Below, one piece after another: positions 1 through 11,600 of a stretch of 64,000 bases of DNA. The translations under genes and the position numbers were made by a program. The notes below the pieces were generated by a model, which saw nothing but the letters and a program-made list of their open reading frames with translations, ran no database searches and had not been told where the DNA came from. Every line of letters begins with the position of its first letter. Positions within the stretch are counted from its first letter, which is position 1. Origin of the DNA: Rhea pennata (lineage: Eukaryota; Chordata; Aves; Rheiformes; Rheidae); the NCBI RefSeq assembly GCF_028389875.1, contig NC_084702.1, positions 58,630,553 to 58,694,552 of the forward strand, given 5' to 3'.

Positions 1-2230
1 GGGCTGCTCTGCCCTGACCCAGCTTGCAGGGTGCGCACACACGTTTTGGTTGCTTCACAGTTTATCTTCTGTTCACATCCATTAAGACGATGTTGAGTAA
101 AGTCACCTCCCCAAACTGTCCCAACTACCACGTTTTTGCCTCAGAGTCTGCCATGAGTGTACACTTTTAACACAGTATGATTATTAAATAGCAATAATAG
201 TCAGAGACCCCAGAAAACAGATCATTGCCTGAGGCACTGACAGAGCTTTTACCAAGCTATTTCAGACCAAGCAGCCATGATGAATGAAGCATTTGGGCCT
301 GAAACACAACTGCTCCAAAAGGATTTTGAAAAACGTGAGCAGCTGAAAAGCTGACAGGTCAGCCACATAGTTAGTGATTGCCAGAGTTACCTACGTGTGG
401 CCGAATCTGTGCCACAGACCATATGCTGCATGTGAAGTCCTTACGGCTGAACCTTACAGGCCTTACACTTAACCACATTAAAAATCCTGCATTTAGTGAC
501 ATTGATTGACCACTACAACGATAAAAGCATCCCAGCATTGCACCACCTCTGCCACTTTTTACTCTGAAGCCAAAGATTGAAAAACCTCTGACGCAAACTT
601 TCACATCCCCTTCTCTCAGAAACCTTCTTGATCACCTTCTTTTTCTGACATGGCAAAGTCCACCCTCTCTTACAGCCCAGATCGAGCAAAGAAGGGTGCC
701 TCATAGACACGCTAAACGTACACGCAAAGAGAGAGGGGTCAACATAAGCCTCAAATGACACCTTCTTTCTTCATGAGGCAGCTCTGAATCAGGGAAATGT
801 CCTTTCTGAAGTCTATGCAAAATCAGATTGTCTCTAAAGCAAGAATGCACTTACGTGATTTCTTGATTAGTCGGACTGAAAAATATGCTTAAGATGCTTT
901 TCTGAATCAGAGCCAGAATCAGTTCCCCCAATCTATCCCTTTTGTTTGACTCATAGCAGTATCAGGTAGATAGCACTTTTCATTAAATCCTTGGTATCAA
1001 CATAAGAGTTTACACATCCTTAATCACAACACTCTGGTTGGCATCTCCACAACACTTTTAAGGAGGAGGCAAAATTTTTAGCTCCAGGGGAGCATACCAG
1101 CCTACAGCAACAAGCACGGAGACTAGCGAAGGCACTCAAATAGCCCAGCATGAACATAGGTAAGACAAACTGCTCCCTACTACAGCAAACGCTAGCATAC
1201 TTTAATCTTCCTTTAAAACCAGCCAAAAAGGAGACATCCATTTGAAGGAATTAATGTAACTAATTAGATTCAAACACCAAGCCAATCTGTCTGCAATTCT
1301 TACCCCAATTTACTAACTAACAGGTGATTACTTGTGTTCAGAACAAGCACAGACTCTTACTGAGTGAGAACATGCAATTTGCTTAATATTCTCGTGGTAA
1401 GCAATCATTTTATATCTGAAGACAAATAGAATCAAATCCCTTTTTAGGGAGAGCTGTCTCTTTGAAAGTGTGTTTTTAAAATAGGCTTGGAAAAATATAC
1501 GTTTTATGTATTGATCAAGTGACACCAATAGGCTCAACAAAATCTTCTAGCTCTGTTTTTATGTGCTGAGAATGAAGAAAATCTGGTTACATTTTAGAGG
1601 AAAGGAAAGTAGCAATCCATGGCTACTCATATTTGAATGACAAAAACTTCTGAGGGAATTCCAGATGTCAGCCATGTGTTTAATAGTTCAGCTCTGAGTC
1701 ATGAGCACAAAAACCTGTTATGAAAAACATACGCCTGTCCATGTGTACGCACACACATACACACACACTCACTAGTGTGAACTATTAAAAAAAAAAAAAA
1801 AAAAAAGCCTTTCTGAAGCATTAGCAATGATTGAAGAAAGTGCTTAGTCTGAGCGGAGGTGGGAAAAAATTAGTAAAGTGAGTCAAACACCTTGAACCAA
1901 GGGCACGAGGTTTGAGGTTTTAAAACTTACAAAGAATGGGTTAAAACTGAACAGAAATTAAACATCCACTTCACAAGCAAGTCTAATCCTTCTAAATCCT
2001 AAAAATCCAATCACATCCCGTGTCTTGAATAATCACCAGCCTAAATCGCCTGCACCCCAACCATGTGAAGCTCATGGAAATCTCAAGTAATTCCTAGCCC
2101 AGGCCTTTCAAACAATCATACTTATATTGTGGTTTATTAGCTCCTTTTACTGTTTCTTTGTCTTCTAATACAAAAGAAACAGCTCTCCATGGCCCTGGTG
2201 TTCATCAGCAGCTATCACATGCCTCACCTT
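1..2230. other. Intergenic flank upstream of CD180
   Basis: No protein gene could be supported on either strand; the short open frames lack family resemblance and splice context. The stretch is AT-rich with a short CA-type microsatellite around 1749-1769 and a 20-base A run at 1787-1806. By conserved gene order this would be part of the gap between CD180 and PIK3R1, which is inference because PIK3R1 is not in the window. Confidence 0.6.
1749..1806. repeat. CA microsatellite followed by A20 tract
   Basis: A short CA-rich dinucleotide stretch is followed after about 20 bases by a run of 20 A residues (1787-1806). It could be the tail of an old retroposed copy, but no recognisable element body was seen next to it. 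Confidence 0.7.
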
Positions 2231-2480
2231 CCCGAAACAGCACACCGGCGGCGAAGTGCTGAGCGCCTCCCGGCCGCTCCGGCTCGCGGCGGGGGCCGTG
2301 GGCGCGCTCCCCACTCACCTTCGCTCCGCCTCGGCCGCCCGCCCGCGGCCGGGACCTGCGACCCAGGGGGAAGCCTCCCGTTTGGCTCCTCGGCCTCTCG
2401 CTCATCCCTTCCTCCCACGTCGCGCTCCCACCGGAGCGAGTGCTCCCTCCCCCCCCCCAGCAGCCGGGCAGCTCTCCCGG
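2230..2480. promoter_or_regulatory. CpG island A
   Basis: This block is strongly GC-rich with many CpG dinucleotides, in contrast to the AT-rich flanks, as expected of a vertebrate promoter island. On the minus strand it contains a textbook splice donor (AAG|GTGAGT, GT at 2318-2317) and a second good one (AAG|GTGAGG near 2227). It could be the first exon of a minus-strand transcript running away from CD180. Open frames across it are proline/arginine-rich and resemble no known protein, so a non-coding RNA promoter is more likely than a protein gene. Confidence 0.6.
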
Positions 2481-5400
2481 GGCAGTTCACGTCGGACACT
2501 TTGGCACCTGGACCAATTAGTCTGAGGGAATTCACACGGCAGTGAAGTCCATAAGTAGTTAGGGATGCTTCTCTGTCCCCCAGAAACCACACTGATTCAC
2601 ACCCCAAACACCAAGGCGCAACCGTGTACTTCAGATTTTCCTGGACAATTTGAAATGCAGGTTTATATTTGGACATGCAAATGGCAAGCCAGTGCACCTG
2701 TACAGCTGCCTGCGAGTGCAAACGGAATCTAGATAGGCAAGTATGGCAACTGCACACACAAATGTGGTGCACAGTAACTACGGGCCAGGGATGAGCAATT
2801 ACACCCACGTATTTATGAAAATTAGGCCTTTAAACCCACGTTTAGAGAATCTGTATTAGTTTCATTATTTTTGTCCACAAAAAAACAAGTGGAACAGCCC
2901 AAGGAGTGTTATATCAAAAAAGGTCACTTTGGTAGGCTTGAGAGGGGAGGAAAGATTAAGAAATTTCAGCTGACGGGAAGGCAACCCCAGCAATGTGCGT
3001 CCTGGCAGCAGGGTGACCGGACTTCTGCCTGCTCCTGAGAGCCTCCCAGTTGCATTCTTCAGCTCCGCGGGATGGTCTTAAGAGTAAATATATTGAAATT
3101 ACAGTGACACTGTCACTGCCCCTGTCTTGAAGAAACCATGGTGCTTGCTAACTGCCTGTGTGCCTGCAGCGCATTAGAGTTTTTGCTCGAGCCTCAGTAG
3201 TTCCCGGAAAGAGGGTGACACCCTGTTTGTGAGCTATACACCTCAAGAGGAGCTTTTGGCACTTCCTCCAAAGCTTCCTCTGTGGTATCGCACTGTGGAT
3301 GGGGGCGGGCAGGGACGAGGAGGGCAGGGGCGAACCTTTTAAAGCATGCTGAAGAAAACATTCACGACCCAGGCTTTGCAAATTAAGATTTCGCATGGGA
3401 ACTCGGACAGGTGCAGCGTTACCAGATCTGGCTACGACAGCCCCTGTTCTAAACAGCCAATCTTATTTATCTTGCTGCGATTTCCACACAGTCAGTTCCT
3501 CCAGCAGTGAGAATTTAAGACCCCGTGTGCCTGGGAAGCAGCAATCAGCTTTCCTGCTGTCATCGGAGCTGCCAAACAAATTCCCCCCGTGCCTCCTCAG
3601 GAGCAAGACCTCTGCCCCACCTGCTCCGCACACCCGTTATCACTGCCGTAGCCTGCTCAGAGGCAGACGCACGCTGCCAGCGACACCTTTTCACAAAGAT
3701 ACTGCTTATCTTCTTCGTACAAACAGATACACGGTGTACGGAAAACACTAACTTCTTGTGACAACGCCAGTGCAGCCTGGAACAGCTCACAACACAAACA
3801 GCAAGCAAAATGTTTTCAAGTTATCCTCCTTTAAAGCATTATGAATATTGCATATTATCCTGGCCCTAATTACAACAATTTCTGTAGAAATTCCCACAAC
3901 AAAAGATGCTGCCCCAAGCTGTTGCTCTTCACCTTCCCATGCTACATGGTGCAGGTGGGAAAGTCAGCCCGAAGGAGGGGGGAAGCAGGGGTTTGGCTTC
4001 ACAGACATGACTGGATTGAAGGCCAGATCGTACAAAAGAGGTTCTTCAATGTATACAATAGGAAAATACCATTTAAATGTTTTTTCTTCCACTGTGAGAA
4101 TTAATAGGAAGTTGGACGAATAGGGAAAAAGCAGAGAGGGAACAAGGGATACCTAAGTGGGAACTGCTCGTAGATTAGACAGGAAAGCAGAGCCACGTGC
4201 TGGGGAGATGACCGCACCAGGTAGCAGCCAGCGTGCCCACTGCCCTGGCCAGGTGGCCACGGGAGGCCTCCGTCCAGCGTGGGCTGCTGTGCATTGCACG
4301 TCACCACCTCTACGTGCGGTGCAGGCGTGGGACACGCTGGGTTTCCCTTGGCAGCACCAGAACAACGGGCTGGCAGAGCCGCCTTCCACCAGGGCCACCA
4401 GCCATGGTGAAGTGCCGCCACCGCGAGCAGGTTCGACATTTCGTTTCCAAGGAGCCGTTGACAATGCAGCCTGACAAAACGCACATCAAACTCCACTGTT
4501 TTTTTTTTTTTTTTTTTTTTTGATGCTAATTTTTCATAAAAGCCTATGAAATTTAGAAATATTGTCATGGAAATAAAACGCGTGGTAGCATGCCATTGCC
4601 ATCTCCCCGCAGCTCTGCGGAAGGGCTGCGATGAAGCGTGCTGCAGCAGTGTTGGAATAGCCCCATCTTGCGGGCATTAGCTGCAGAAATGAGAGCAAGC
4701 AACAATGAACCGGAATAAAAGCTGCAGAAAAATGTTGGCAACGCATTTCTCATACGCTTGTGCCAATTTTGGATTTGGTTCCCATCCACAGGAGTTTCAT
4801 TAGTCCCTTGCCTCCCAGAGTTTCACTCTGAGTTACAGGTTTGAATAGAATGAAAAAAAAAAAAATCTTAGCTCAAAGCAAATGGAAACAGTACGTTTTA
4901 TCTGATTTTGACATAAAATATTTGCACAGCTGCTGAATGGGCCTGCTCAGAGCTTGGGGAAAGAGTTGGGGCTAGGTGGATAAGTGCAGTTGCATAGAGC
5001 TCTACTTCAGGCCATCTCTAAAAGAAACTCATTTTCCCCCCTCCCTAGCTCTCTGCCTGTATCGGTTGATTTATAGCTATGTTTCCATCTTACTCAGCGC
5101 TTTTTTTTTTATTATTATTATCTCCGCAATCTAGTTTCTCCTTCTCACTCTGCAGTTTGATTCAGGAGCGTACGCACCCATTCGCATGCGCCTGTAAATC
5201 AGAGAGGACATCTGCGTTGCAGCACTCGAACACGCTCGCCTCTTCCTAAGGGTTTCCAGGTCGGGGAAGCAGCGCTTTCAGTCACAAACGTGAAACAAGC
5301 ATATCGCATTAAATCCATGGGCTGTATTTGAAAATAGCAGTTACTCCCTCTTTCCTAATATACGGTTAGATTTATCTTGCTATTTATCCAGACTCCAATT

Positions 5401-5489
5401 TTTATCCTTTGGCTTTGGTTACATAGTCCATCTTGCAAGTCGATTTAATCCACGCGGTGGGAGAGAGGGGAAGCGAGAAGCGGATTTGA
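2481..5489. other. Intergenic stretch between CpG islands A and B
   Basis: No gene is supported. It has a 23-base T run at 4499-4521 and scattered short open frames without family resemblance. The last 350 bases (about 5150-5480) are richer in CpG and include a GCATGCGC core at 5184-5191 that resembles an NRF1 site, so they may belong to the regulatory block that follows. Confidence 0.5.
4499..4521. repeat. T23 homopolymer
   Basis: Uninterrupted run of 23 T residues; no element body was recognised beside it. Confidence 0.85.
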
Positions 5490-6260
5490 GCATCAAGGAC
5501 GCGTCCTTCTGCTTTCCCACTGCCGCGCCGCTCCTATCACTTCGGAGGAAAACGTGAAACCTGCCAGGCTTAAGAGGGCTGACAAAAACCCCACGCGCTG
5601 CGCCCCCGAGAGCCGCCGGCGCTGCCCCCGCGGCCGCCCCGCCGCACCCCGGGAAGCCTCGCTCTCGCAGGAGAGCCGCGGGCAGGGCTCTCCGTCCCTC
5701 TCTGGAGCTCTGGGTCCACCAAGGGACCTTTCCGGCCTCCCCCGGCCCGGCCTGGGAAAGGCCACCTCCCGGGGCTCTTCGCTGGGATCCTCCGCCGGGC
5801 GCGGGCTTGCGGCCGCGGCCCTGGGGCTCGTCGCTCTGAAACCCAGCGCCTCCCCGTCTGGATGCTCGGTCGAAACCTACATTTTACCTCGACCTTATAC
5901 TACTGATATAGTAAGTAACATGTAAGAGTATAGTATGTAGCAGTATGGCAAGGTACGTACAGTACGAGAGTGACCTGCTAGGCGAAACAAGGGAGCGAGA
6001 ACGCGGGGCGTTTCGCCCGCGCAGCAGGCCGCAGCCCCGGCGGCGCCCCGGGGCCGGGATAGCGTCCTAAGCTGGCGTCTCCGCACGGCCCCACGCAGGC
6101 CCTCTCAGCGCCGGCTCCCCGCTCGCGGGAGAAAGGGCTAATCCTCGCTTCCCCGGCTGACGCGAGGCTTTGGCTCAGCCCTCCGGAAGCGCCAGCCGGC
6201 GCCGAGCTCCCGGCGGCCGCCAGCGCCCGGTGCTCGCCGCTGGCGCTCGCGCGCTCTTGG
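5490..6260. promoter_or_regulatory. CpG island B
   Basis: The largest CpG-dense block in the window, in two lobes (about 5500-5860 and 5990-6260) separated by about 100 AT-rich bases. Minus-strand donors lie just beyond it: TGTTG|GTAAGT with GT at 6412-6411, and GAAG|GTAAGA with GT at 6660-6659. A plus-strand donor-like ATATA|GTAAGT occurs near 5908. It lies about 2.5 kb upstream of the CD180 start codon. It may be a bidirectional promoter for non-coding RNA or an alternative CD180 promoter; neither is proven. Long open frames through it look like GC-rich chance frames. Confidence 0.55.
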
Positions 6261-7149
6261 AGCCGAGCGGGAGGACTTTCAGCCAAGCGTGCAGAAAGCA
6301 AAATTACGAACGCATAAATATTCCCGAGAGGCTTCTCCTGGTGACTCTCGTGGCCTGAGCGCCCCCCCAAACAGGCTCTCCACGTTGCGCAAAGGGTTCA
6401 GCCAGCACTTACCAACAGCAATCGCCAGCGTAAAAGATGGCAAGCGGGCAGAAGAGGGAATCCTCCTGGTTTAACGCGGAAGGTAGAAGCGCCTGCAGTG
6501 GGTCCATGGTGCTACAGGGGTCTCGTCAGCCTGCTGCAATCACAGACGTGGCTGTAGCGCGGCGGAGACTGAACCCGTGCCAGGTACCCACAGCAAACAG
6601 CGCGGAGATACCACCCTACCTGGCGTTTCCTCATACGCCGTTCTGACAGAAAGCTCTTACCTTCTTTGAATCGCTCATTCACGAGCACAAAGAACAAAGT
6701 GAAACGGATACACTAATAATTAGAAGCGCTTGAATTATTCAGCACATGTGCCTTTTTTTCCCTAAGCTCAGCAATTGCTTGTGCGCACGAACAAGAAGTA
6801 GAACTTCAGTCATCCAATACCACTTTTATAATGAAATCTTCATTACCCAAAATTGAAGCAGCCTCTGGAATTCATTACTTGCATCATAAAGCTTCCCATT
6901 TCCTCAAAACCCCCTCCCAAAAAAGTCTCTGGGGTTATTTCTATTCTATTAAGTCTATGTAAATTCCACAACATTTATATTAATATATTTGCAAAGCAGA
7001 ATGAGGTAGGATTAGCTTAAGCCGATATCCCCTCCTGATTTAAAGGTCATTGCTAACAAAACAGCACATTTATCTCAAAATCGAGGTTTCTGATACGGGT
7101 GGTTTAAGGGAAGTTTTTTACTCCAAGTCTTTGCACCCTGCCAGAAACA
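6261..7149. other. Intergenic stretch between CpG islands B and C
   Basis: No gene is supported. The first part still carries some CpG and two minus-strand donor-like sites (6412 and 6660). From about 6700 the sequence becomes AT-rich. Confidence 0.45.
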
Positions 7150-7345
7150 AGACGCAGGTTGCCAGGGCGAGCGGAGGCTGCGGGGGCCGGCAGGGAGGGC
7201 TGGGAGCCGCTCGGCGGGCCTGGGAGCCGCCTGGCGCTGGGAGGGCCCTCGGCCACGGGCTTCGAGCCCGCAGGGAACCAGCCTCCGACGTTCAGCTCTC
7301 GGGCTGCGTTGGGGCTGAGCCGCATGCTTTTCCGTGCGGGGACCT
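7150..7345. promoter_or_regulatory. CpG-rich block C
   Basis: A short GC- and CpG-rich block within AT-rich sequence, about 1.2 kb upstream of the CD180 start codon. It is shorter than a typical island. Overlapping frames on both strands are open but Gly/Ala/Arg-rich and unlike known proteins. A regulatory role is inferred from composition only. Confidence 0.4.
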
Positions 7346-7830
7346 GCTGCTACATCTGCAAGACCATCACTTAGAGACCTTCAAGCATCATCACAACAAG
7401 CCCCAGATAAACAACAATTAAACATCACAGGCATTTAATTGCTTTGACCTTTTTGCTACCAACCTCAGGGGAGCTGGATTTCCTATAGACATGGAACGGC
7501 TGTAAAAATAGGGAAAGAACATGAGCGTTTCAGGGGGATGTGGAGCTTTTCAACCTCTCACTCAGCAAAGTTCTTAATTTGTAAAAGTCAAAAGCAAATG
7601 AAGAAGAAAAGAGAAAAGCCAAACGAGATCAGCAGAGGAGCGCCCCAGCCGCAGCAGCCAGGCCGAGGTGCCCCGTCCCCTCTCGCTTTCCCAGCCCTCG
7701 CGCCTGTCCTGGCCAGGTGGTGAGGAAAGAGTGCCAACCGGGGCTGCTGCCATCGAGGTTACCAAGCGTTAACTCGGCCACTGAGAGGAAAGAAAGGAAA
7801 GACAACAAGAGTGCAGCCGATTTTCCACCT

Positions 7831-7846
7831 GGGGGGGGGGGGGGGG
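7831..7846 (+). repeat. G16 homopolymer
   Basis: Sixteen consecutive G residues on the plus strand, capable in principle of forming a G-quadruplex, about 730 bases upstream of the CD180 start codon. Long G runs are also error-prone in sequencing, so the exact length is uncertain. Confidence 0.85.
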
Positions 7847-8382
7847 AAGGCCCACAACGTCCTGCCTTGCAGCGAATGAGAAACATTACTCCCCTTCAGA
7901 AGACCGATCAGCATCAATAATCAAAATACCAGGGGAAAAGAGCTCATTTGCAGGTAGAAATAACACTTTTGCACATTTGCAGTCACTAATGAAGGACATT
8001 TTTCAGCGTAGTGATCCTTTTTGCAAAAAGAGCTTCTTTTACCAAAAACCCAGAAGAAAAATAAGTCACAGGTCTTGTGCCTATACTTCAGCTCTTTTAC
8101 AGACTCTTGAGAACTACAGGACCAAACTGTTTGACTCGAGAGACTTTTTACTGCATTAAATTGCACATTGGTGGAAAGCTTCATTCTGATCTCCCTCTTT
8201 TTGCTCTACCTCCCATTTCGCTCTGAAGTAACTTCACTGTCTTTAGTGGAGAGATTTAGTTTTATGTGAGCATAAAGAACAATTTCTCTCACTTTCCTTT
8301 TTCTTCTTCTTCTTCTTTTTTTTTTTTTTTTTTAATCTATTCTGTCTGAGAAAAGCACCAGGGCACAGTCTATGCTCAAAGC

Positions 8383-8390
8383 AAGGAAGT
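8383..8390 (+). promoter_or_regulatory. PU.1/ETS-like site upstream of CD180
   Basis: AAGGAAGT matches the GGAA-core, purine-rich class bound by PU.1 and related ETS factors. CD180 is a B-cell and myeloid gene, so such a site about 190 bases before the start codon is sensible. A single 8-base match is weak evidence. Confidence 0.3.
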
Positions 8391-8578
8391 TCCTCTCTCA
8401 CACTCCGAAACTGCTGTTCTGCTCACACTAAGCCTGGGAGGTTTGGCAAACGCTTTTTCCTTACAGCCTGCTTTTGAGCAGACTGTTTCGGCTCGTCTCA
8501 GCTTTGCCGTCCTCTTTTGCTTTGATTAAGGGAAGCTATCAGAAGACCACCTGTATTAAGAGTACACCTAACCCTGCA

Positions 8579-8668
8579 ATGGCTGGTTATTTGTACCTCC
8601 TGGCTTTCACCGTGCCTGTGTGCGCGAGCCGCGAAGCACCCAGCGCTGTAGATACGACGTGCACAGAG
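8579..8668 (+). CDS. CD180: CD180 exon 1 coding part (signal peptide)
   Basis: Thirty codons from the ATG at 8579 to a perfect donor (GAG|GTGAGT, GT at 8669). They encode the hydrophobic leader beginning MAGYLYLLAF and the first mature residues including the LRR-cap cysteine (TTCTE). The exon ends in phase 0. The 5' limit of the exon is not certain. A good acceptor (TTACAG, ending at 8466) lies 112 bases upstream of the ATG, so this could be either a first exon with its own start site or a second exon after a non-coding one. Confidence 0.9.
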
Positions 8669-11600
8669 GTGAGTGATGGTCACTGTCTCTGCTGAGATAA
8701 AGGACTCTTATATGAAGAGGATCAATCTCAGGGGCACACTTGCGTGCTGACATCTGATCGTTTTAAATTGCTGAGAGGTTTTTCTCAACGGGATCTGAAA
8801 ACCTTTATCAGAGAAATAAAGCGGATGTCTTGAAATGTGCTGAGTTAAATCAGTCACTCGTGCAGGCGCTCGCTTCCCCTCACTCTCTCACACGCACGTC
8901 CATGCACCATCGCTCTTTCTCATCTGGCCTTTCACTTTCCAGAAAGCTTGAAGGATGATAAAATCTCAAAGGGCTATTTATAGCAGATATCAGAGCTAGA
9001 GAGAGAACAGATATAAGGATTTTGTCTCTTGCGCTATGCTCTTCATACAAGGATTTGTACAGGAAGGGATGATGGCATCTCTTGCTCATAAATGGGTATT
9101 TACAGTTTTAGACTTGCTGTATCACATGAAAACAGCAAGAAGAAGAAAAACGTTTTTTTTTATTTTTTTCCCAGGGTCAGGAGGAAGGGATAGCCTGTAA
9201 GACTTCCTTCTCCATTTTTTTAACTGGGATATAGAAAAGAAAGGCAAGCATTTCGATCCAAGGGAGAAACACTGTGGACCCCCAGCCCTACGCTGGGCAT
9301 AGCTGGGACCTGTAGCAAACTCTTTCCTGAATTAAATGTAGAAATCCCAGAGCACTCTGAAGTGTAGAACAAGATATGTCAGGGGAACAGATGTTCTTCA
9401 CATCCCTCTAATATCCACTTTATACCCTGAAGTGTAAGGAGAAAGAGATCTTGATCTCACCATTTTATTTGAACAGTAAAACACTGGTCTCATTTATACT
9501 GACAGCTAGATTTTTTCTTCTTCTTTTTTTTTTTTTTTTAATCTAAACTGCATGTGACAGCAACCAGCTCCATGGGTTCTTTTTTGCTCATCAGCACTGA
9601 AAGCACCCGCTTTCCTTAAGTCTGCATTTGGCTGTTTCTATAGTGACATTATTATTATCTACATTATTTAGGTGCTTCTAGACAGGAATCCAGGCCGTGC
9701 ATTGCCAGCAGGAGTAGCAGGCGCAGAGCTGGCTCTGTGCCCCGCTCCACTGCTTCCCAGGGGCTTGCTGGGGCCTGCTGGCATCCCGATGCCTCCAAGG
9801 GAAGCTGAGGAGCTGCGCTTACCTCCCCCTGATGTACACCACACGCTTTTTCTTGGAAAAAGTCCTTTTTCTCCTCCTGGCTTCATCCCGCTGCTGCTAG
9901 CATTTCTCTCCTGCCACCTGCCTGGCTGCCAAGCCCCAGCCCCGCGGGGCTGCCACAGGGCTCCCTCTGCTCAAAAGATCTGTGCAAAAAAGAAGAAAGT
10001 GTTCTCTGTATGCAGCCTGCATCCAAGATCACTTGCTGTATTCACTGTTTTCTCCTCCTCCAGTGAGGCTATTTAATGCCTGCATTTCTGCTTGGCTATC
10101 CTTCCCTGCCAAAGGGCAGAGGTTTGGCTTGGTCTGAAACATGCCAAGTCCTGCGTGTCCAGCAACGTGTGCCCACGATGCACCATAGCCCAGGAGTCTG
10201 TACGCTCGCACCAAAACAGAAATACAGTGCTTCCATGTGCTTCTATCCTGCAGAGAATGGCTGCTGTGTCATCTGCTCGCTAGGGACTCTCTTTGGGAGA
10301 TACGGAGAAGGCAGGACTTCCAGAAGAGGAGGTGTCACCCAGGCCCAGCACACGCATCATTTTTATCTTAATATATCTCCTTCTGCAAAGGCCTCTGATG
10401 CTCCAGATCCTCTCATTTCAGTCTTGTGTAGCCAAGCCAGGACCGAACAGGGGAAGTGCATCCGCCCTTGGTACTCCCAGCACCAGGAAGGCAGTGGATA
10501 CATGCCACCTGCAGATGATCAGGCTCAAGTATGCAACAGCTACATGCGTACCAGCAAGGCACTCCAGCCACTGTGGTTTCCGCTTTAAGCCCAGCAATAG
10601 GTTGTGTTAGCCACATTTCTCACTGGACTTTCTGCAGTCTGTACTTGCTTTATTTGGGCTATTAAATAGCCTGGAATCTAATTAAAACATGGAGTGAACA
10701 AGGCATAAGGCATGGTTATGACGTCTATTTTGGTCAAAAGGCTGTAGTAGTCTCCTTATGTGCTGTAGGCTCCTGTACGGTGACTCTCTTAGGTACACGC
10801 TGCCAAAGATAATCCAAAATTTTGCAGATCACACATTGTGATACTGGTGCATGTAATTTAAATAATGTTTCTCTTAGCTAGAAGATGGTGAGGCAAAGAC
10901 ATCCTGTGGTCAGATCAGCCAACTGTGTAACACGTGCGCAGAGCTTGTGTTTACTCACTCATGAGTCAAATGTCTCTGAGCTTCCTGGCAGAATATTTCC
11001 ATAGCTGCTGCTGTCAAGCTTGTCCAGAGACACCCTCGATTGCAGCCTGGCCCGTATACCAAATAACAGGCAGGAAGTGGAAAGGGCACTTTGGAGGCTG
11101 GGTTCAGCTGGGGTGGTCTCCTGCAAGGTGGTCTCTTCAGCCTTGCTTGCTGCCCTGCGCTGGGCGTGCTTGAGTCCCTAATCACAGCTGCACAGCCCCT
11201 GGCAAAGTCTGATACTTTGAGCATTTCTATTCCCTTGAACGGTAGCAGCAGGCGATTCCGGGACTGTGCTTCCATGCATGGATCGACACCCACAGGCCCA
11301 GGCTTTGACTGACTGTGCTACCTTTTGTACCATCATCTGGAGGCAAAGGCAGGTCAGACGTGTTTAACTAATTCCTCTGGTATTCAGAGAACAGGCTTTT
11401 CTACATAATAGATCATTTTATTTTCACTTAAACTGAAAAGTCTTCATAGAAAATTTGAAGACTTGCTATATCAGATATTACCGTTGCCCAGCTTGAGCTG
11501 AACGTTCCTGCCATTCTCTCACTGCAGTATGTAACCGCAATTCAAATCCTATTAATTCAAACATTTTCCTTTCTAGGTCTGCTCTTCTTTCCTCCTCTCT

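Larger units (their letters stand above)
7346..8466. other. Sequence immediately upstream of CD180
   Basis: No gene is supported. It contains an AT-rich block at about 7370-7480 with homeobox- and SOX-like short motifs, a G16 tract (7831-7846), a TTC/T tract (8301-8333), and an AAGGAAGT core (8383-8390) that fits the PU.1/ETS class of sites used by B-cell and myeloid promoters. It ends in a pyrimidine-rich stretch and TTACAG that would work as a splice acceptor. Confidence 0.45.

Noticed and set aside
2224..2808. 194-codon open frame on the minus strand through CpG island A
   Set aside because: Composition is GC-driven (Arg/Gly/Pro/Ala-rich) in the island and unrelated outside it. No family resemblance was seen, and two good splice donors interrupt it.
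5554..5925. 123-codon plus-strand frame in CpG island B
   Set aside because: Pro/Arg/Ser-rich frame typical of chance openness in GC-rich DNA; the overlapping minus-strand frame is equally open.
10076..10588. 170-codon frame in CD180 intron 1
   Set aside because: It lies within the intron between two well-supported exons and resembles no known protein. Competing frames overlap it.
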